Assembly (NCBI RefSeq): GCF_900156535.1
Contig: NZ_FTNV01000001.1
Coordinates: 1,116,001-1,180,000 of the forward strand
Direction: 5' to 3'
DNA from: Roseovarius nanhaiticus
GTDB lineage: Bacteria > Pseudomonadota > Alphaproteobacteria > Rhodobacterales > Rhodobacteraceae
DNA: 64,000 nt
The notes beneath the pieces were generated by a model. It ran no database searches. It was not told the origin of the DNA and saw only the letters and a program-made list of their open reading frames with translations. The translations under genes were made by a program, and so were the position numbers. How positions within the stretch are numbered: the stretch's first letter is position 1; each line of letters opens with the position of its first letter. Positions 27,815 through 37,067 of the stretch are shown one piece after another.

Positions 27815-29017
27815 CAAACAGCCTTCTGCCTTGCCATCGTTGCGCGCCTCCAGCCACGCTGCTGCACCGCGCCCGGCATGCAGGCCCGTCGCAAGGCAGG
27901 CGGTGATCAGATAGCCGCCTGTCGGCGCCTCCCAGTCCAGCATCTCGCCCGCGGCGAAGGTGCCGGGGCGATCCCTCAGCATCAACGTGCCGTCCAGCGC
28001 ATCGAGGCGCAGACCGCCCGCCGTGGAGATCGCCTGATCCATCGGCAGCGGGCCTTGATGCGTGACGGGCAGGGCCTTGATCAAAGGCGCCAGATCGGCG
28101 GGCAGGGGGCGCACGAACTCCATCAGCAGGGCTTGCTTTTCCGGCGTCCATTTCAGCGCCTTTCGCAGGTGGTTCGCCATGCTTTGCTTGCCCCGCTTGC
28201 GGGTGAGGCGCTGGCGAATCTCCTCGGTGGTCAGATCCGGCATGAGGTCCAGCGTCAGCGGCGCGCCGCCCCGCACAGCGCGCGAGACCTCATAAATGCC
28301 GCCGCCCTCGATGCCCGCGCGGCTGATCACGATCTCGCCGCGCGAGGCCGTGTCTTTGGCGTGCAGCGCGATGCCCTTCACGGGCTGGCCGATATGCCGC
28401 TCCATATGGGCCGACCAATCCACCGCAAAACCCATATTCGCCGGCTGAAACGGCACCACCTTGTCCAGCAGATGCGCGGCCCAGGCGCCGTCCGATCCCA
28501 GCCGCGCCCAACTGGCCCCGCCGCAGGCCAGCACCGTCGCGCGTGGCGTCAGGCGCCGCAGCCCCTCGGGCGTTTCCATCAGCACCGCATCGCCGTCCCA
28601 ACCCTGCCAGCGCCAGCGCCGCATGATGCGCACGCCCAAACCGTCCAGCCGCGCGAGCCATGCGCGCAAAAGGGGCGATGCCTTCATGGCTTCGGGGAAA
28701 ACGCGGCCCGTCGAGCCGGTAAAAAGCGGCTGGCCCAGACCGCGGGCCCAGTTTTGGACGTCTTCGGAATCGAATGCGCGCAAGACCTCCTCAAGAGGCG
28801 CCGCGCAATCGCCATAAGCGGTTAGAAAAGCCTCAATCCCTTCGGCCTTCGTCAGGTTCAGGCCCGACTTGCCAGCCATTAGGAATTTGCGGGCGGGCGA
28901 GGGCTTGGCCTCGGCCACCAGCACCGAATGGCCCGCGCCTGCCAGCGCCTCGGCGGCCATCAGCCCGGCGGGGCCCGCGCCGATCACCAGCGCGTCGGGT
29001 GCGTTTTCAGCTGTCAT
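27803..29017 (-). CDS. BaiN/HI0933-type flavoprotein (TIGR03862-like)
   Basis: FAD-dependent oxidoreductase of the HI0933/YhiN family. The start MTAENAPDALVIGAGPAGLMAAE has GGAGG upstream and begins straight into the dinucleotide-binding motif; the 73-residue extension to 29236 is rejected. Family motifs KFLMAGKSGLNLTKAEG and GGYLITACLATGLHAGRGAA (second FAD contact) are present. 404 residues. The reaction is unknown; BaiN relatives in gut bacteria reduce bile-acid intermediates. The last codons and the stop fall inside the dispersed repeat, and it is divergent from the HNH gene. Confidence 0.9.
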   Translation of the reverse strand: MTAENAPDALVIGAGPAGLMAAEALAGAGHSVLVAEAKPSPARKFLMAGKSGLNLTKAEGIEAFLTAYGDCAAPLEEVLRAFDSEDVQNWARGLGQPLFTGSTGRVFPEAMKASPLLRAWLARLDGLGVRIMRRWRWQGWDGDAVLMETPEGLRRLTPRATVLACGGASWARLGSDGAWAAHLLDKVVPFQPANMGFAVDWSAHMERHIGQPVKGIALHAKDTASRGEIVISRAGIEGGGIYEVSRAVRGGAPLTLDLMPDLTTEEIRQRLTRKRGKQSMANHLRKALKWTPEKQALLMEFVRPLPADLAPLIKALPVTHQGPLPMDQAISTAGGLRLDALDGTLMLRDRPGTFAAGEMLDWEAPTGGYLITACLATGLHAGRGAAAWLEARNDGKAEGCLSSE

Positions 29018-29037
29018 ATCCTTGCCTCCGCGCGGCG

Positions 29038-29382
29038 TTGCGCCACCCTCTTGGACCGGAGCCGCCAGAGGAGCAAGCGATAGAGGACACCATCCCAATA
29101 TGCCCGATCTGCCTGCGGCCCATCCCGCCGGACGCCAAGCAGAGCCTGCATCACCTGACGCCCAAGTTGAAGGGCGGCAAGGGCGGGCCGGTCGTGCTGG
29201 TCCATCAGATCTGCCATAACGAGATCCACGCGACACTCAGCGAGGCGGAATTGGCGCGCGAGTACAATACGCCCGAAGCACTGCGCGCGCATCCGCGTCT
29301 TGCGAAATTCATCGCCTGGGTGCGCAAGCGCCCGCCGACGTTTCATTCAAAGACGCCCAAGCGGCTGCGCAAGCGCAAGTGA
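29038..29382 (+). CDS. HNH-type protein
   Basis: A 114-residue protein with an HNH-nuclease-like core: CPICLRPIPP...SLHHLTPKLKGG...HQICHNEIHATL, that is, two Cys pairs and the His-His/Asn-His elements that bind zinc and a catalytic metal. It has a basic C-terminus (KTPKRLRKRK). The start is uncertain: TTG at 29038 is the best in-frame candidate without overlapping the divergent baiN coding region, and no clear ribosome binding site is seen. It ends one base before the convergent hemE stop. Homologues are common single genes in Rhodobacteraceae; target unknown. Confidence 0.75.
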   Translation: MRHPLGPEPPEEQAIEDTIPICPICLRPIPPDAKQSLHHLTPKLKGGKGGPVVLVHQICHNEIHATLSEAELAREYNTPEALRAHPRLAKFIAWVRKRPPTFHSKTPKRLRKRK

Positions 29383-30438
29383 TCAATCGCCGCGCGCGCC
29401 TTCCCGGACGGTGTCGATCATCAGCTGCACATTCGCAGGATCCGCATCCGGCGTGATGCCATGCCCGAGGTTGAAGATATGCGGGCCGCCCCGAAGGGCG
29501 CGGGTGATGGCCCGCGTCTCGCGCACCAGATCGTCGCCGCCCGTGACCATGTGCCGCGAGGCCAGATTGCCCTGCACACAGCCGCCGGTCTGCACATTTT
29601 CGGCCACCCACGCCGCATCGACCGAGTCGTCGACCGCAACGCAATCGGCGCCCGTGGCCGCATGAAAGCCGATGTAGTTGTCCCCTGCCTGACGCGGGAA
29701 GGCGATGATGGGTGTATCCGGATGACGGGCCTTGAGCGCCGCGATGATCTCGCGCGTCGGCTCCAGCGCATAGCGTTGGAAATCGGGGCCTTTCAGCGAT
29801 CCCGCCCAGCTGTCGAAAATCTTGACGACTTCGGCGCCTGCTTCGATCTGCGCACTCAGATATTCGATCGTTGCCGCCGTGATCCGCGTCATCAGTTCAT
29901 CGAACACCTCGGGGTGCGTGCCCTTCAGCGCGTGCGCCGGACCTTGATCGGGCGTGCCCTTGCCCGCGATCATGTAGGTGGCCACGGTCCAGGGCGCGCC
30001 GGCAAAGCCGATCAGCGTCGTCTCCTTCGGCAGGGCCGAGGCCAGGTTGCGCACCGTCTGGTAGATGGGCGAGAGCGTCTCGTGGATGTCTTCCACCGGG
30101 CGCAGCTGTGCCAGCTCGGCCTCGCCGGTGATCGTGCTCAGGCGCGGGCCCTCGCCGGTGACGAACCACAGATCCGCACCCAAAGCCTGCGGCACCAGAA
30201 GGATATCGGCAAAGAGGATCGCGGCATCAAAGCCATAGCGCCGGATCGGTTGCAGCGTCACTTCGGTTGCCAGATCCGGGTTGTAGCAAAGCGACAGGAA
30301 ATCCCCGGCCTCGGCGCGTGTCGCCTTGTATTCGGGCAGGTAGCGGCCCGCCTGCCGCATCATCCAGATCGGCGGCGTCGGCAGTGTCTCGCCCGCCAGG
30401 GCGCGCAGAATCGTCTTGGTAGGTTTGGGGCTGGCCAT
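29383..30438 (-). CDS. hemE: Uroporphyrinogen decarboxylase
   Basis: Decarboxylates uroporphyrinogen III to coproporphyrinogen III in heme and (if present) bacteriochlorophyll synthesis. The start [17 protein letters not shown] has GAGGACG upstream. The N-terminal motif [15 protein letters not shown] and the [14 protein letters not shown] block are diagnostic. 351 residues, full length. It is divergent from hemC across a 99-bp gap, so two consecutive pathway genes may share regulation. Its stop abuts the stop of the HNH gene with no spacer. Confidence 0.97.
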   Translation of the reverse strand: MASPKPTKTILRALAGETLPTPPIWMMRQAGRYLPEYKATRAEAGDFLSLCYNPDLATEVTLQPIRRYGFDAAILFADILLVPQALGADLWFVTGEGPRLSTITGEAELAQLRPVEDIHETLSPIYQTVRNLASALPKETTLIGFAGAPWTVATYMIAGKGTPDQGPAHALKGTHPEVFDELMTRITAATIEYLSAQIEAGAEVVKIFDSWAGSLKGPDFQRYALEPTREIIAALKARHPDTPIIAFPRQAGDNYIGFHAATGADCVAVDDSVDAAWVAENVQTGGCVQGNLASRHMVTGGDDLVRETRAITRALRGGPHIFNLGHGITPDADPANVQLMIDTVREGARGD

Positions 30439-30537
30439 GATACGTCCTCTTCTTTGCAAGTTTGGTCGCGTCCGAGGCCGCAGAAGTCAAGCGCGGCGTC
30501 TATTGCCCTGCGCGAAAAGCCTGATTACACGTGGCTT

Positions 30538-31485
30538 ATGACATTGCAATTGCCCACTCCGATGGCCCCGCTGAAACTGGGCACGCGCGGCTCGCCGCTC
30601 GCGCTTGCCCAAGCCAATGAGACGCGCGCGCGTCTTGCTGGTGCTTTCGATCTGCCCTTCGAGGCGTTCGAGATCGTGGTGATCAAGACGACCGGGGATC
30701 GCATCATCGACCGCCCGCTGAAAGAGATTGGCGGCAAGGGCCTTTTCACCCGCGAGATCGAGGACGCGCTTCTGTCCGGTGGGATCGACATTGCGATCCA
30801 TTCGATGAAGGACATGCCGACGCTGCAGCCCGAGGGGCTGCTGCTGGACACCTACCTGCCGCGCGAGGATGTGCGCGACGGGTTCGTCTCGCCCGGCTAT
30901 GCCACGCTGGCCGACCTGCCCGAAGGGTCAAAGGTGGGCACTTCTTCCTTGCGGCGCCGCGCGCAGGTGCTGGTGGCCTATCCGCATCTGGAAGTCGTTG
31001 AATTTCGCGGCAATGTGCAGACCCGCCTGAAGAAACTGGAAGAGGGTGTGGCCACCTGCACCTTCCTCGCCATGGCGGGGCTCAATCGACTGGACCGCGC
31101 GGATGTGGCGCAAAGCGCGCTCGACCCGTCGGTGATGCTGCCCGCCATCGCGCAGGGCGCCATCGGGATCGAGCGGCGCAGCGATGACAGTCGCGCCGCC
31201 GAGATGCTGAGCGCGCTGCATCACAAGGAGACGGGCCAGCGCCTTGCGGCGGAGCGCGCGTTTCTGGCCGCGCTCGATGGCTCGTGCGAGACGCCCATCG
31301 CGGGCCTCGCCGAGCTGGACGGCGGCACGCTGCACCTGCGCGGCGAAGTGCTGCGCCCCGACGGCTCGCAATCCATCAAGGACGCGCGCAGCGCGCCCAT
31401 CGAGGATCGCGCCGAGCTGGGCCGTGCGATGGCGGCGGACATGCTGCGCGAGGCCGGGCCGGGGTTCTTCGACTGGCGTGAGTAG
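30538..31485 (+). CDS. hemC: Porphobilinogen deaminase (hydroxymethylbilane synthase)
   Basis: Joins four porphobilinogen units into hydroxymethylbilane. Motifs seen: LKLGTRGSPLALAQ, IHSMKDMPT, SSLRRRAQ and FRGNVQTRLKKL; the dipyrromethane-cofactor Cys lies in GSCETPIAG (about C250). The start at 30538 (MTLQLPTPM) is used; an ATG at 30562 just before PLKLGTRGSP is possible. 315 residues. The gene is divergent from hemE and its stop abuts the LysE-family stop with zero spacing. Confidence 0.97.
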   Translation: MTLQLPTPMAPLKLGTRGSPLALAQANETRARLAGAFDLPFEAFEIVVIKTTGDRIIDRPLKEIGGKGLFTREIEDALLSGGIDIAIHSMKDMPTLQPEGLLLDTYLPREDVRDGFVSPGYATLADLPEGSKVGTSSLRRRAQVLVAYPHLEVVEFRGNVQTRLKKLEEGVATCTFLAMAGLNRLDRADVAQSALDPSVMLPAIAQGAIGIERRSDDSRAAEMLSALHHKETGQRLAAERAFLAALDGSCETPIAGLAELDGGTLHLRGEVLRPDGSQSIKDARSAPIEDRAELGRAMAADMLREAGPGFFDWRE

Positions 31486-32112
31486 CTACTGGGCTGGCCG
31501 CATGTCCTTGAGCGCGAGTAGCGCCGCGGCGGCCAGCATCAGGGTGCCGCAAATCTTGTTCACCAGACCGAAACGCGCGCCGCGCAATGCGCCCGCCGAC
31601 CGCGCGCCCAGCCAGCCCCAGAGCATCAGTATCACGCCATCCACGACCAGATAGGTCGCGCCGAGAATGGCCAGCTGTGGCAGCACCTGCGCGGCGGGGT
31701 CGATGAATTGCGGGAAAAGCGCGCCGAAGAACACGACGGCAAACGGGTTGGCCATCGAGGTGAGGAAGCCTTGGCGGTAGAGCCGCGCGGCGCTGTTCTT
31801 TGCTGGTTTCGCATCCATCGAGCTCTCTTTCGACAGGATCAGTTGCAGCCCGATCCACGCCAGATAGGCGACGCCCAGCCATTTGATCAGGGCAAAGGCC
31901 GTGGCCGAGGTGGCGATGATTGCGGCAAGACCGAAGGCTGCCGCGGTCATCTGGATCGCATTCGCGCTCAGATCGCCGAATACCGTCCAGAGGCTGCGCC
32001 GCACCCCGTGCCGGATGGAATTCGAGATGATCAAGAGCTGGCTCGTGTCAGGCGGCGTGGCAAAGAAAACGGCGACGGCAGCGAGATAGAGCAGGTAGGT
32101 CTCGAGGCTCAT
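31486..32112 (-). CDS. LysE/RhtB-family exporter
   Basis: Inner-membrane exporter of amino acids or homoserine lactones. The 208-residue protein is highly hydrophobic with about six helices. It has the family N-terminus TYLLYLAAVAVFFATPPDTS (the usual PGP is here PPD) and the TSMANPFAVVFFGALFPQFID segment that ends the first repeat half. Substrate cannot be told from sequence. It follows the DUF2794 gene by 19 bp, so they may be cotranscribed. Confidence 0.9.
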   Translation of the reverse strand: MSLETYLLYLAAVAVFFATPPDTSQLLIISNSIRHGVRRSLWTVFGDLSANAIQMTAAAFGLAAIIATSATAFALIKWLGVAYLAWIGLQLILSKESSMDAKPAKNSAARLYRQGFLTSMANPFAVVFFGALFPQFIDPAAQVLPQLAILGATYLVVDGVILMLWGWLGARSAGALRGARFGLVNKICGTLMLAAAALLALKDMRPAQ

Positions 32113-32131
32113 CGCAGATATCCTTTCCGGA

Positions 32132-32470
32132 TCACTCCACCGCGCGGATCAGCTTGCGCTCCAATACCCGCAGCACCTGGCGCAGATCGGCGCCGCGCTT
32201 CAATATCTGCCCGTCCATGCCGATCACGGCGTATTGGCCCTGTTTGCAACGCAGCTTGGGGCGCTTTTCGATGCGGTAAAGCGGGTGCTCGGCGGTGCGG
32301 CGGAACACGGAAAAGACCGCGACCTCGCGCAGGCTGGAGATGCCGTAGTCGCGCCATTCGCCCGCCGCCACCATGCGCCCGTAGAGCGACAGGATCACGC
32401 CCAGCTCGGTGCGGTGAAACGCGACCTGATCGGGCGCGGCAAAGCTGGGGGAGGGCGATTGGTAACTCAT
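32132..32470 (-). CDS. DUF2794 domain protein
   Basis: A 112-residue protein almost entirely covered by the alphaproteobacterial DUF2794 domain, recognised from FHRTELGVILSLYGRMVAAGEWRDYGIS and the EKRPKLRCKQGQYAVIGMDG stretch. No function is established for this family and no catalytic residues are evident. It is soluble with no signal peptide. It lies between imuB upstream (49 bp away) and the LysE-type gene downstream on the same strand. Confidence 0.88.
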   Translation of the reverse strand: MSYQSPSPSFAAPDQVAFHRTELGVILSLYGRMVAAGEWRDYGISSLREVAVFSVFRRTAEHPLYRIEKRPKLRCKQGQYAVIGMDGQILKRGADLRQVLRVLERKLIRAVE

Positions 32471-32519
32471 ACTTTCAGAGTTGCGCCGAAATCAGTCCAG
32501 ATCAAGCCTTAAGCCCGGA

Positions 32520-34190
32520 TCATGCGAATTGCCCCTGGCAGAACCAGCCCGAGCTGAGCGCCGCGCCATGCGCGTAAAAGAGCCACAGCCGCGCGCCACC
32601 TTGCGTCACCACATGCCAATAGTCGCGCACGCCGCTGCGCCATTCGGGATCATCGAGCCACCATTCGGGCGCGATCCGCTCGGGGCCTGTCGCATCCGCC
32701 AGCGCGTGATCCTGCCCGCGCCAGCGAAACGTGGCAGGCGGGCGGGGCGTGTCGGGCGCCGTGACCAGCTCGGGCCGCCACAGCAGCAGGGGGCGCGGGC
32801 CGGGGGGCAGGGGCCAGGCGCCTGCCGCGGCAGGCTCGGACCAGGCGGCGGGCTGCACCGTGCTGCATTTCTCGGGGATATGGCTGCTGGCAGGATGGCG
32901 CCGTGTGATGGCATCAAGACCCACACGCGCGCCGATCCGCCCAATCAGATCCTCGAGCGCGGTGTCGCGGCCCGCCCGCTCGCGCGCGGCGCGGCCCGCG
33001 TCCAGATGCCCAGCGGGGCGGGCCGCATAGATCGGCTCGACCTGCGTGGCCTCCAATCGCAGGATGTCGATGCCGTATCCTGCGTCCAGATCGTCCAGTT
33101 TCATCGCCAAGAGGGGCGTGATGCGGTCCGGCTGATCGGCGGGGCGCGCAAGGCCGATCTGCACCCAGCCTGCCGTGCCGTCCGCGCGGTATGCCTCCAG
33201 CCGGATGGCGCGCGCGCCTTGCCCCTTGGCGCGCAAGAGATCGCACAGGCGCGGGATGAGGCGCGCCAGCGCCGCCTCGACATCCTCGCGCAGGCCGATC
33301 GGGTCCGGCAGGCTGAGCCGCGTGGCAAAGCGCGGCGGCGCGGCCTGGGGCGAGACAGGCTCGGGCACCGCGCCCAGGGCCTGATCCATCCGCATCAGCA
33401 GACCCTTGCCAAAGCGCCGCGCCAGCGGCCCGCGCGGTTGGCCCGTCAGATCGCCGATGCGGCGCAGGCCAAGCCGCGCCAGCGCCGCCGCCGTATCGCC
33501 ATCGAGGCGCAGCGCGGTGACGGGCAGGGGGGCCAGCGCCTGCCGCGTCATGCCGGGCGCGGCGATGCGCGGCGCGCTGCCTTGGCCCTGCGTGCCCGGG
33601 GAATTGCCGGGCGCGGTGCCGCCCCGCTCCCAATGGCGGCGCTTGGCGGCGCGGGACCGGGTCGCGCGCGCCTCCTGGTCGATCGCATCGCCCGAGCGGT
33701 CATGCACCACGCCGCGCCCGGCATAGCGCGCCAGCGCCCAGGCCGCGCCGGGCGTATCGGCCAGGCCGCATTCCGCATGCACGCCCAGATCGGCGGCATC
33801 CTGCAGCACCGTAGCCATCAGCGCCGCCTCGCCGCCGAAAAGATGTGTGCAGCCGGTGACATCCAGCATCAGCGCATCGGGCGGCTGCGCGGCGACCCAG
33901 GGGCTGTAGCGCCCGGCCCAGCGGGTCAGCGCATTCAGAAACGACGCCTCGGCATGCGGGTTCTGTACCCGCGTGATCAGCCCCGCGCACATCGCATGCG
34001 CATCGCGCGCGGGCTGTCCCACCCTCAGCCCCGCCGCCGTGGCCAGCGGGCAGAGCGATGAGATCACCTGCATCTGCCCCGTCTCCTCCAGCACGGCAAA
34101 AGGCGCGCCGTGCTGGTCGCCAAGACGGCGCAGCAGGCGGTCGGCCCCGAGGCGGGGAAACCAGACGGAGAGGATTCGGCGGGCGGGCAT
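32520..34190 (-). CDS. imuB: ImuB, Y-family polymerase-like SOS mutagenesis protein
   Basis: ImuB is a catalytically inactive Y-family relative that links the beta clamp to DnaE2 in damage-induced mutagenesis. It starts MPARRILSVWFPRLGADRLLRRLG, typical of the family, and keeps the palm and little-finger outline (DALMLDVTGCTHLFGGE, LGLRRIGDL). A Ser/Arg/Ala-rich low-complexity insert lies near residues 185-215. A LexA-type box sits 12 bp upstream. The usual partners imuA and dnaE2 are not adjacent, which is atypical. No Shine-Dalgarno is seen before the ATG. 556 residues. Confidence 0.88.
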   Translation of the reverse strand: MPARRILSVWFPRLGADRLLRRLGDQHGAPFAVLEETGQMQVISSLCPLATAAGLRVGQPARDAHAMCAGLITRVQNPHAEASFLNALTRWAGRYSPWVAAQPPDALMLDVTGCTHLFGGEAALMATVLQDAADLGVHAECGLADTPGAAWALARYAGRGVVHDRSGDAIDQEARATRSRAAKRRHWERGGTAPGNSPGTQGQGSAPRIAAPGMTRQALAPLPVTALRLDGDTAAALARLGLRRIGDLTGQPRGPLARRFGKGLLMRMDQALGAVPEPVSPQAAPPRFATRLSLPDPIGLREDVEAALARLIPRLCDLLRAKGQGARAIRLEAYRADGTAGWVQIGLARPADQPDRITPLLAMKLDDLDAGYGIDILRLEATQVEPIYAARPAGHLDAGRAARERAGRDTALEDLIGRIGARVGLDAITRRHPASSHIPEKCSTVQPAAWSEPAAAGAWPLPPGPRPLLLWRPELVTAPDTPRPPATFRWRGQDHALADATGPERIAPEWWLDDPEWRSGVRDYWHVVTQGGARLWLFYAHGAALSSGWFCQGQFA

Positions 34191-34201
34191 GGCAGTGCTT
34201 T

Positions 34202-34216
34202 GTTCGCTATTTGTTC
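34202..34216. promoter_or_regulatory. LexA (SOS) box upstream of imuB
   Basis: GTTC-GCTATTT-GTTC matches the alphaproteobacterial LexA box GTTC-N7-GTTC exactly. It lies 12 bp before the imuB start on the minus strand. SOS induction of imuB cassettes is established in alphaproteobacteria such as Caulobacter, so DNA-damage control is expected. A TATAGA sequence just upstream (minus strand) could be the -10 element. Confidence 0.85.
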
Positions 34217-34310
34217 ACTTTTCTATAGCGAGGGAAAAGCCGAGTCGAGTCCGCGCAGCGCCCATTGCCACGTCACCATGTCACGACATCACATCACGGA
34301 CGCGCTGAAC

Positions 34311-34619
34311 TCACCCGCACCAGATGCGCGTGATCCGGCCTCGGCCATCCGTATCCACGTTCAGCCGGGCGGGATTGTAATCCATCGTCATCGCCATATC
34401 CGGCCCGATGATGCGCACCGCGCGCCCCGGTGCGCTGAAATCGAACGCGCTCTGCGCCTTGCCGATGCGGTCCGAATAGCCCGTCGCGCCGCAGCTGTCG
34501 GAGGCCGCCGGTGTAAAGACCGCCTGCGCGCCGCGCGGCCCGTCCGGCGCACCGCCGCCGCATGCGGCCAGTGCCAGCGCAGCGGGCAGGATAAAGGTGG
34601 AAAGATTCGGGCGAGGCAT
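34311..34619 (-). CDS. I78-family peptidase inhibitor-like lipoprotein
   Basis: A 102-residue protein with a lipoprotein signal (ALALAACGGG; Cys about residue 20). The C-terminal half reads VRIIGPDMAMTMDYNPARLN followed by VDTDGRGRITRIWCG, the hallmark of the I78 inhibitor family (Aspergillus elastase inhibitor type), and the SCGATGYSDRIG segment supplies the second Cys. Such proteins bind serine proteases in the periplasm or outside the cell; inhibition is inferred from similarity only. Single gene on the minus strand, divergent from adhC. Confidence 0.82.
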   Translation of the reverse strand: MPRPNLSTFILPAALALAACGGGAPDGPRGAQAVFTPAASDSCGATGYSDRIGKAQSAFDFSAPGRAVRIIGPDMAMTMDYNPARLNVDTDGRGRITRIWCG

Positions 34620-34755
34620 GGCATCCTCCTGAGATTGCGAAGCCCAGCGTCGCCTACTGGCCCCAAGGTTTCAAGCCCCTTGCCTTTGGCGCATTGAAAC
34701 ACCCGGCCATTTCGCCCAAACTCTGCACAACCGACAAAACAGCAAGGACAGCATC

Positions 34756-35868
<1,113 letters not shown>

Positions 35869-35896
35869 AGCTCCGCCCGAATTGCTCTGATTTCAG

Positions 35897-35918
35897 GGGC
35901 GGCCCGCAATGGCCGCCC
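35897..35918 (+). terminator. Hairpin after adhC
   Basis: GGGCGGCC-CGCAAT-GGCCGCCC, 8-base perfect arms, about 29 bp past the adhC stop. Only a weak T-rich tail (TTGGTGTTT) follows, so it is a probable but not strong terminator. Confidence 0.6.
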
Positions 35919-36023
35919 TTGGTGTTTCAAAGCGCAGGAGGATGAAGGAAAAATACGGGTCAATCTCCGCTTTCAGCCCTTGATGCCAGAGCGGCGCCTT
36001 GCGCAACGGCCCGCTCTCACGGG

Positions 36024-36275
36024 TCAGCCGCTTACCATGCCAGCAATCATTGCACCGAGCGCAACGAGATGGACCAGCATCAGGGCCTTGTCGTTCCACA
36101 TGGCGCCGACGGCAAACCATCCCAACACGCCGATGATGAACAGGTACAGGTTCCACGGCGTCCATCCGAACCCTGTCGCCGTGTAGCCCATGATCTGGAT
36201 GATCGATGCGCCCCATTTGACCAAGAAAACCATGCGGTCAAATTGAGGGCGTGCGACGATCGCATCACACGGCAC
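36024..36275 (-). CDS. Small hydrophobic membrane protein (DUF6552-like)
   Basis: Up to 83 residues with three likely transmembrane helices (KWGASIIQIMGYTATGFGW, WNLYLFIIGVLGWFAVGAMW, LVHLVALGAMIAGM). Two starts are possible: GTG at 36275, which overlaps the end of the upstream SDR gene by 11 bases and has GGGGGA ahead of it, or ATG at 36233 without a clear binding site. Resemblance to the short DUF6552 proteins of Rhodobacteraceae is from memory. Overlap with the SDR implies cotranscription. Function unknown. Confidence 0.7.
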   Translation of the reverse strand: MPCDAIVARPQFDRMVFLVKWGASIIQIMGYTATGFGWTPWNLYLFIIGVLGWFAVGAMWNDKALMLVHLVALGAMIAGMVSG

Positions 36276-36969
36276 GGGTCAATCCCCCGTCAATACGCAG
36301 GTTTTGGCCCGTGATGTAGCCGCCACCGTCTGAGGCCAGAAGTGAAATCACCGACGACACTTCCTGCGCGCGCCCATACCGTCCCAACGGAATGCGCGCG
36401 CGGCGATCTTCGGTTTCGGGGAGGCTGTCGATAAATCCCGGCAAGACGTTGTTCATGCGGATGTTGTCAGCCGCGTATTTATCGGAATAAAGCTTGGTGA
36501 ATGCGGCAAGACCCGCCCGGAAGACGCCCGAAGTCGGGAAGAGCGGATCAGGCTCAAACGCGGCAAAAGTCGAGATATTGATGATCGTGCCGCCGCCCTG
36601 CGCCTGCATGAGAGCGGTGACAAGCCGCGTCGGCCGGATGACGTTGAGCAGGTAGACTTCCATGCCCGCATGCCAATCTTCATCCGAGATTTCGAGCACC
36701 GGCCCTTTGGGTCCATGGCCTGCGGAGTTGACCAGAACGTCGACACGGCCCCAGCGGTCAACGGCGCCCTGAACCAATGCGGACACGTCATCGGGGTTGG
36801 TGTTGGACCCGGTGACGCCAAAGCCGCCTAACTCAACGCCGAGCGCTTCGCCTTTGCCCGACGAAGAGAGGATGCCCACAGCGAATCCGTCGGCGGCCAG
36901 CTGGCGGGCGGCCTCTGCGCCCATTCCACTGCCGCCTGCGGTAATTAGTGCTACTTTTTCTACTGACAT
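36265..36969 (-). CDS. SDR-family protein lacking the usual Tyr-Lys catalytic pair
   Basis: NAD(P)-binding Rossmann protein of 234 residues with the motif ITAGGSGMGAEAARQ and the NSAGHGPKG segment. GGAGAG precedes the chosen ATG. Where SDRs carry YxxxK, the sequence is FPTSGVFRAGLAAFTK: the Tyr position reads Ser and the Lys position Arg. So it may be a non-classical SDR or use other residues. It is divergent from a LysR regulator across 98 bp, suggesting direct control by it, and overlaps the small membrane protein gene downstream. Confidence 0.87.
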   Translation of the reverse strand: MSVEKVALITAGGSGMGAEAARQLAADGFAVGILSSSGKGEALGVELGGFGVTGSNTNPDDVSALVQGAVDRWGRVDVLVNSAGHGPKGPVLEISDEDWHAGMEVYLLNVIRPTRLVTALMQAQGGGTIINISTFAAFEPDPLFPTSGVFRAGLAAFTKLYSDKYAADNIRMNNVLPGFIDSLPETEDRRARIPLGRYGRAQEVSSVISLLASDGGGYITGQNLRIDGGLTRAV

Positions 36970-36995
36970 TTTTCTCTCCATCTCTACTTTGATCT

Positions 36996-37013
36996 ATTAT
37001 TACCAGAAATAAT
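36996..37013. promoter_or_regulatory. Candidate LysR operator
   Basis: ATTATT-ACCAGA-AATAAT, a perfect inverted repeat with 6-base arms, in the 98-bp gap between the divergent SDR and LysR genes. It contains the T-N11-A core typical of LysR sites. It is 54 bp before the lysR start and 27 bp before the SDR start. Confidence 0.5.
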
Positions 37014-37067
37014 CGGATCCATCTCCTGAGAATTCATGCTTCATGCCTGTAGGAAATCTATCGCCAA

